Origin: CAWIOX01 sp963837775
Lineage (GTDB): Bacteria > Pseudomonadota > Gammaproteobacteria > Burkholderiales > Burkholderiaceae_D
DNA length: 64,000 nt
Direction: 5' to 3'
NCBI GenBank assembly: GCA_963837775.1
Contig: CAWIOX010000004.1
Coordinates: 434,001-498,000 of the forward strand
Shown one piece after another: positions 63,006-64,000 of the stretch (position 1 is the first letter of the stretch; each line of letters begins with the position of its first letter). Position numbers and translations under genes: made by a program. The notes below the pieces were generated by a model. The model was not told where the DNA came from. It made no database searches and was given only the letters and a program-made list of their open reading frames with translations.

Positions 63006-63112
63006 GGAGTTACCCACATTTTCTGTGGATAACTCTGTGCGCAAGAAGTCATGCAACTACTTAAGTCATTGATATAAAACAATTTTATAGCTATGCAGGA
63101 TTACCTTGCACG
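63006..63112 (+). repeat. DnaA-box hairpin repeat, copy D5
   Basis: The 38-nt block at 63008-63045 is identical. The 3' half is the closest to D1 and D2 (gatataaaacaattttatag). It ends 44 bases before the DUF445 stop. Confidence 0.9.
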
Positions 63113-63156
63113 GTGGATGACTTGCTCAACAGCATCCACCGATCCCACTGCCAGTT

Positions 63157-64000
63157 TCAGGCGAACGGCAAATACAGCACGATCGCATGCAGCACTATGC
63201 CGATCAGGCCGCCGACCACGGTGCCGTTGATGCGGATGAATTGCAGGTCGCTGCCGACGCTCAGTTCCAGCTCGCGCACCAGTTCGCTGTCTTCCCACTG
63301 CTTGACGGTGCTGGCGATGTGCAGCGCGATGGTGTCGCGCAAATCGCCAGCCAGGCCGCGCGCGGCGTCGGCCATGTGATCGTTGATCGAATCGCGCAGC
63401 GCCGGATTGTCCGCCAGCCACTGCCCCATATGGCGGGCGCCGTCGGCGATTTTTGCGCGCAGCGACGAATCGTCCTTGGCCAGATCGTCGCGCAGCCATG
63501 CCTTGAGCTGACCCCACAGGCCGTCGATATACTGCGCGGCTTGCGGCGAGGCCAGCAGCTGCTGCTTCCAGTGGTTGATTTTCTGATGGAAGGCCGGATC
63601 GTTTTTCATCCGTTCAAGGAATTCCTGCACCACTTCATCGAACTGCTGGCGGCGCGGATGGGCCGGATCGTCGCCGATGTCATGCAGCCAGTGATTGATG
63701 CTGCCGACCAGCGAGGTTGAAATCTTCAGGCTGAATTCCTCGGGATCGGCGACCATGCCCAGCATCTGCATCAGGCTCGGATATTCGCGCCCCGCCACTT
63801 CGACAATCATGCCGGCCAGCGCCTTTTGGGTGGCGGGATCATCCAGCACGGTCGCCAGTTTGCGCAGCCCCTCGTTCAGCAGCAACTGGTGCCGGTTGTC
63901 CTCGGTCAGAATATCCAGCAAGCGGCCGATGGTCTGGCCCAGATCCAGCTGCTCCATGCGCTGCTGTATCGCATTGCGCAAGGCATTCTGCACCCGCGCG
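63157..64000 (-). CDS. DUF445 family protein, C-terminal part (5' end beyond window)
   Basis: The frame remains open to the right edge. The visible ~280 residues are helical and charged, ending in a hydrophobic segment (VVGGLIGIVLHAIVLYLPFA), in keeping with DUF445 membrane-associated proteins, which are ~400 aa. A GTG at 63993 could be mistaken for a start, but DUF445 proteins are much longer. Function unknown. Confidence 0.85.
   Translation of the reverse strand, partial: ARVQNALRNAIQQRMEQLDLGQTIGRLLDILTEDNRHQLLLNEGLRKLATVLDDPATQKALAGMIVEVAGREYPSLMQMLGMVADPEEFSLKISTSLVGSINHWLHDIGDDPAHPRRQQFDEVVQEFLERMKNDPAFHQKINHWKQQLLASPQAAQYIDGLWGQLKAWLRDDLAKDDSSLRAKIADGARHMGQWLADNPALRDSINDHMADAARGLAGDLRDTIALHIASTVKQWEDSELVRELELSVGSDLQFIRINGTVVGGLIGIVLHAIVLYLPFA

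Noticed and set aside
60335..63112. CRISPR array
   Set aside because: Repeats are ~107 bp with irregular spacing of 100-1150 bp, contain genes between them, and have no cas genes nearby.
60335..63112. Chromosomal replication origin
   Set aside because: DnaA-box-like sites cluster here, but there is no dnaA, dnaN, gidA or parAB, and no AT-rich 13-mer unwinding region.
1..64000. Mobile elements or prophage
   Set aside because: No transposase, integrase, terminal inverted repeats or phage structural gene was found; the repeats seen are short and non-coding.

Overview
The window is a 64 kb piece of a betaproteobacterial chromosome, most likely from the Burkholderiales family Oxalobacteraceae (Herminiimonas/Janthinobacterium-like). 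This is judged from protein similarity by eye and from gene order: isc cluster, thrS-infC-rpmI-rplT-pheS-pheT-ihfA-merR, and tpiA-secG-tRNA-Leu-nuoA-N-DUF2818-nudF. It is almost entirely housekeeping sequence. No transposase, phage gene or CRISPR array was seen.

Layout. 0-4 kb: the 3' end of an AidB-type acyl-CoA dehydrogenase gene, the 4.5S SRP RNA, ubiD and a membrane-anchored lytic transglycosylase. 4-10.6 kb: the isc iron-sulfur assembly operon on the minus strand (iscR-iscS-iscU-iscA-hscB-lysE-type gene-hscA-fdx-iscX), with a recognisable IscR-type promoter and an unrelated exporter gene inserted between hscB and hscA. 10.6-17 kb: a uracil-DNA-glycosylase-like gene, dctA, uvrB, an aspartate/aromatic aminotransferase and three near-identical tRNA-Asn genes. 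17-27.4 kb: prfC, then the thrS/infC/ribosomal protein/pheST/ihfA/merR cluster, tRNA-Val. 27.7-38.6 kb: relA, ridA, an alpha/beta hydrolase, and genes for ketone-body/acyl-CoA metabolism (3-hydroxybutyrate dehydrogenase, 3-oxoacid CoA-transferase A and B, thioesterase, SDR, ETF-ubiquinone oxidoreductase), then a Nudix hydrolase. 38.3-55.8 kb: the complete 14-gene complex I operon, preceded by tpiA, secG and tRNA-Leu. 55.9-64 kb: a thioesterase, a small phosphoribosyl cluster (phosphoribosyltransferase, kinase-like protein, PRPP-synthetase paralogue, alpha/beta hydrolase), then small DUF genes separated by repeats.

The genes mostly serve respiration and translation. The isc proteins build the Fe-S clusters that the Nuo subunits, ferredoxin and ETF-QO need. 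BdhA, ScoAB and ETF-QO feed acyl and ketone-body carbon and electrons into the quinone pool that UbiD helps to make.

Two repeat families look undescribed to me. (1) Five copies of a ~107 bp element lie at 60.3-63.1 kb; each carries an invariant 38-nt hairpin made of two inverted DnaA-box-like 9-mers. (2) Five dispersed ~78 bp elements all sit just downstream of a stop codon, on the coding strand of the gene they follow. A third striking feature is at least thirteen single-base frameshifts, nearly all +1, in otherwise intact conserved genes (iscX, fdx, ung-like, relA, scoA, scoB, nuoB, nuoC, nuoJ, nuoK and others). Sequencing error is the simplest explanation. Reading-frame coordinates for those genes below cover the whole restored gene.
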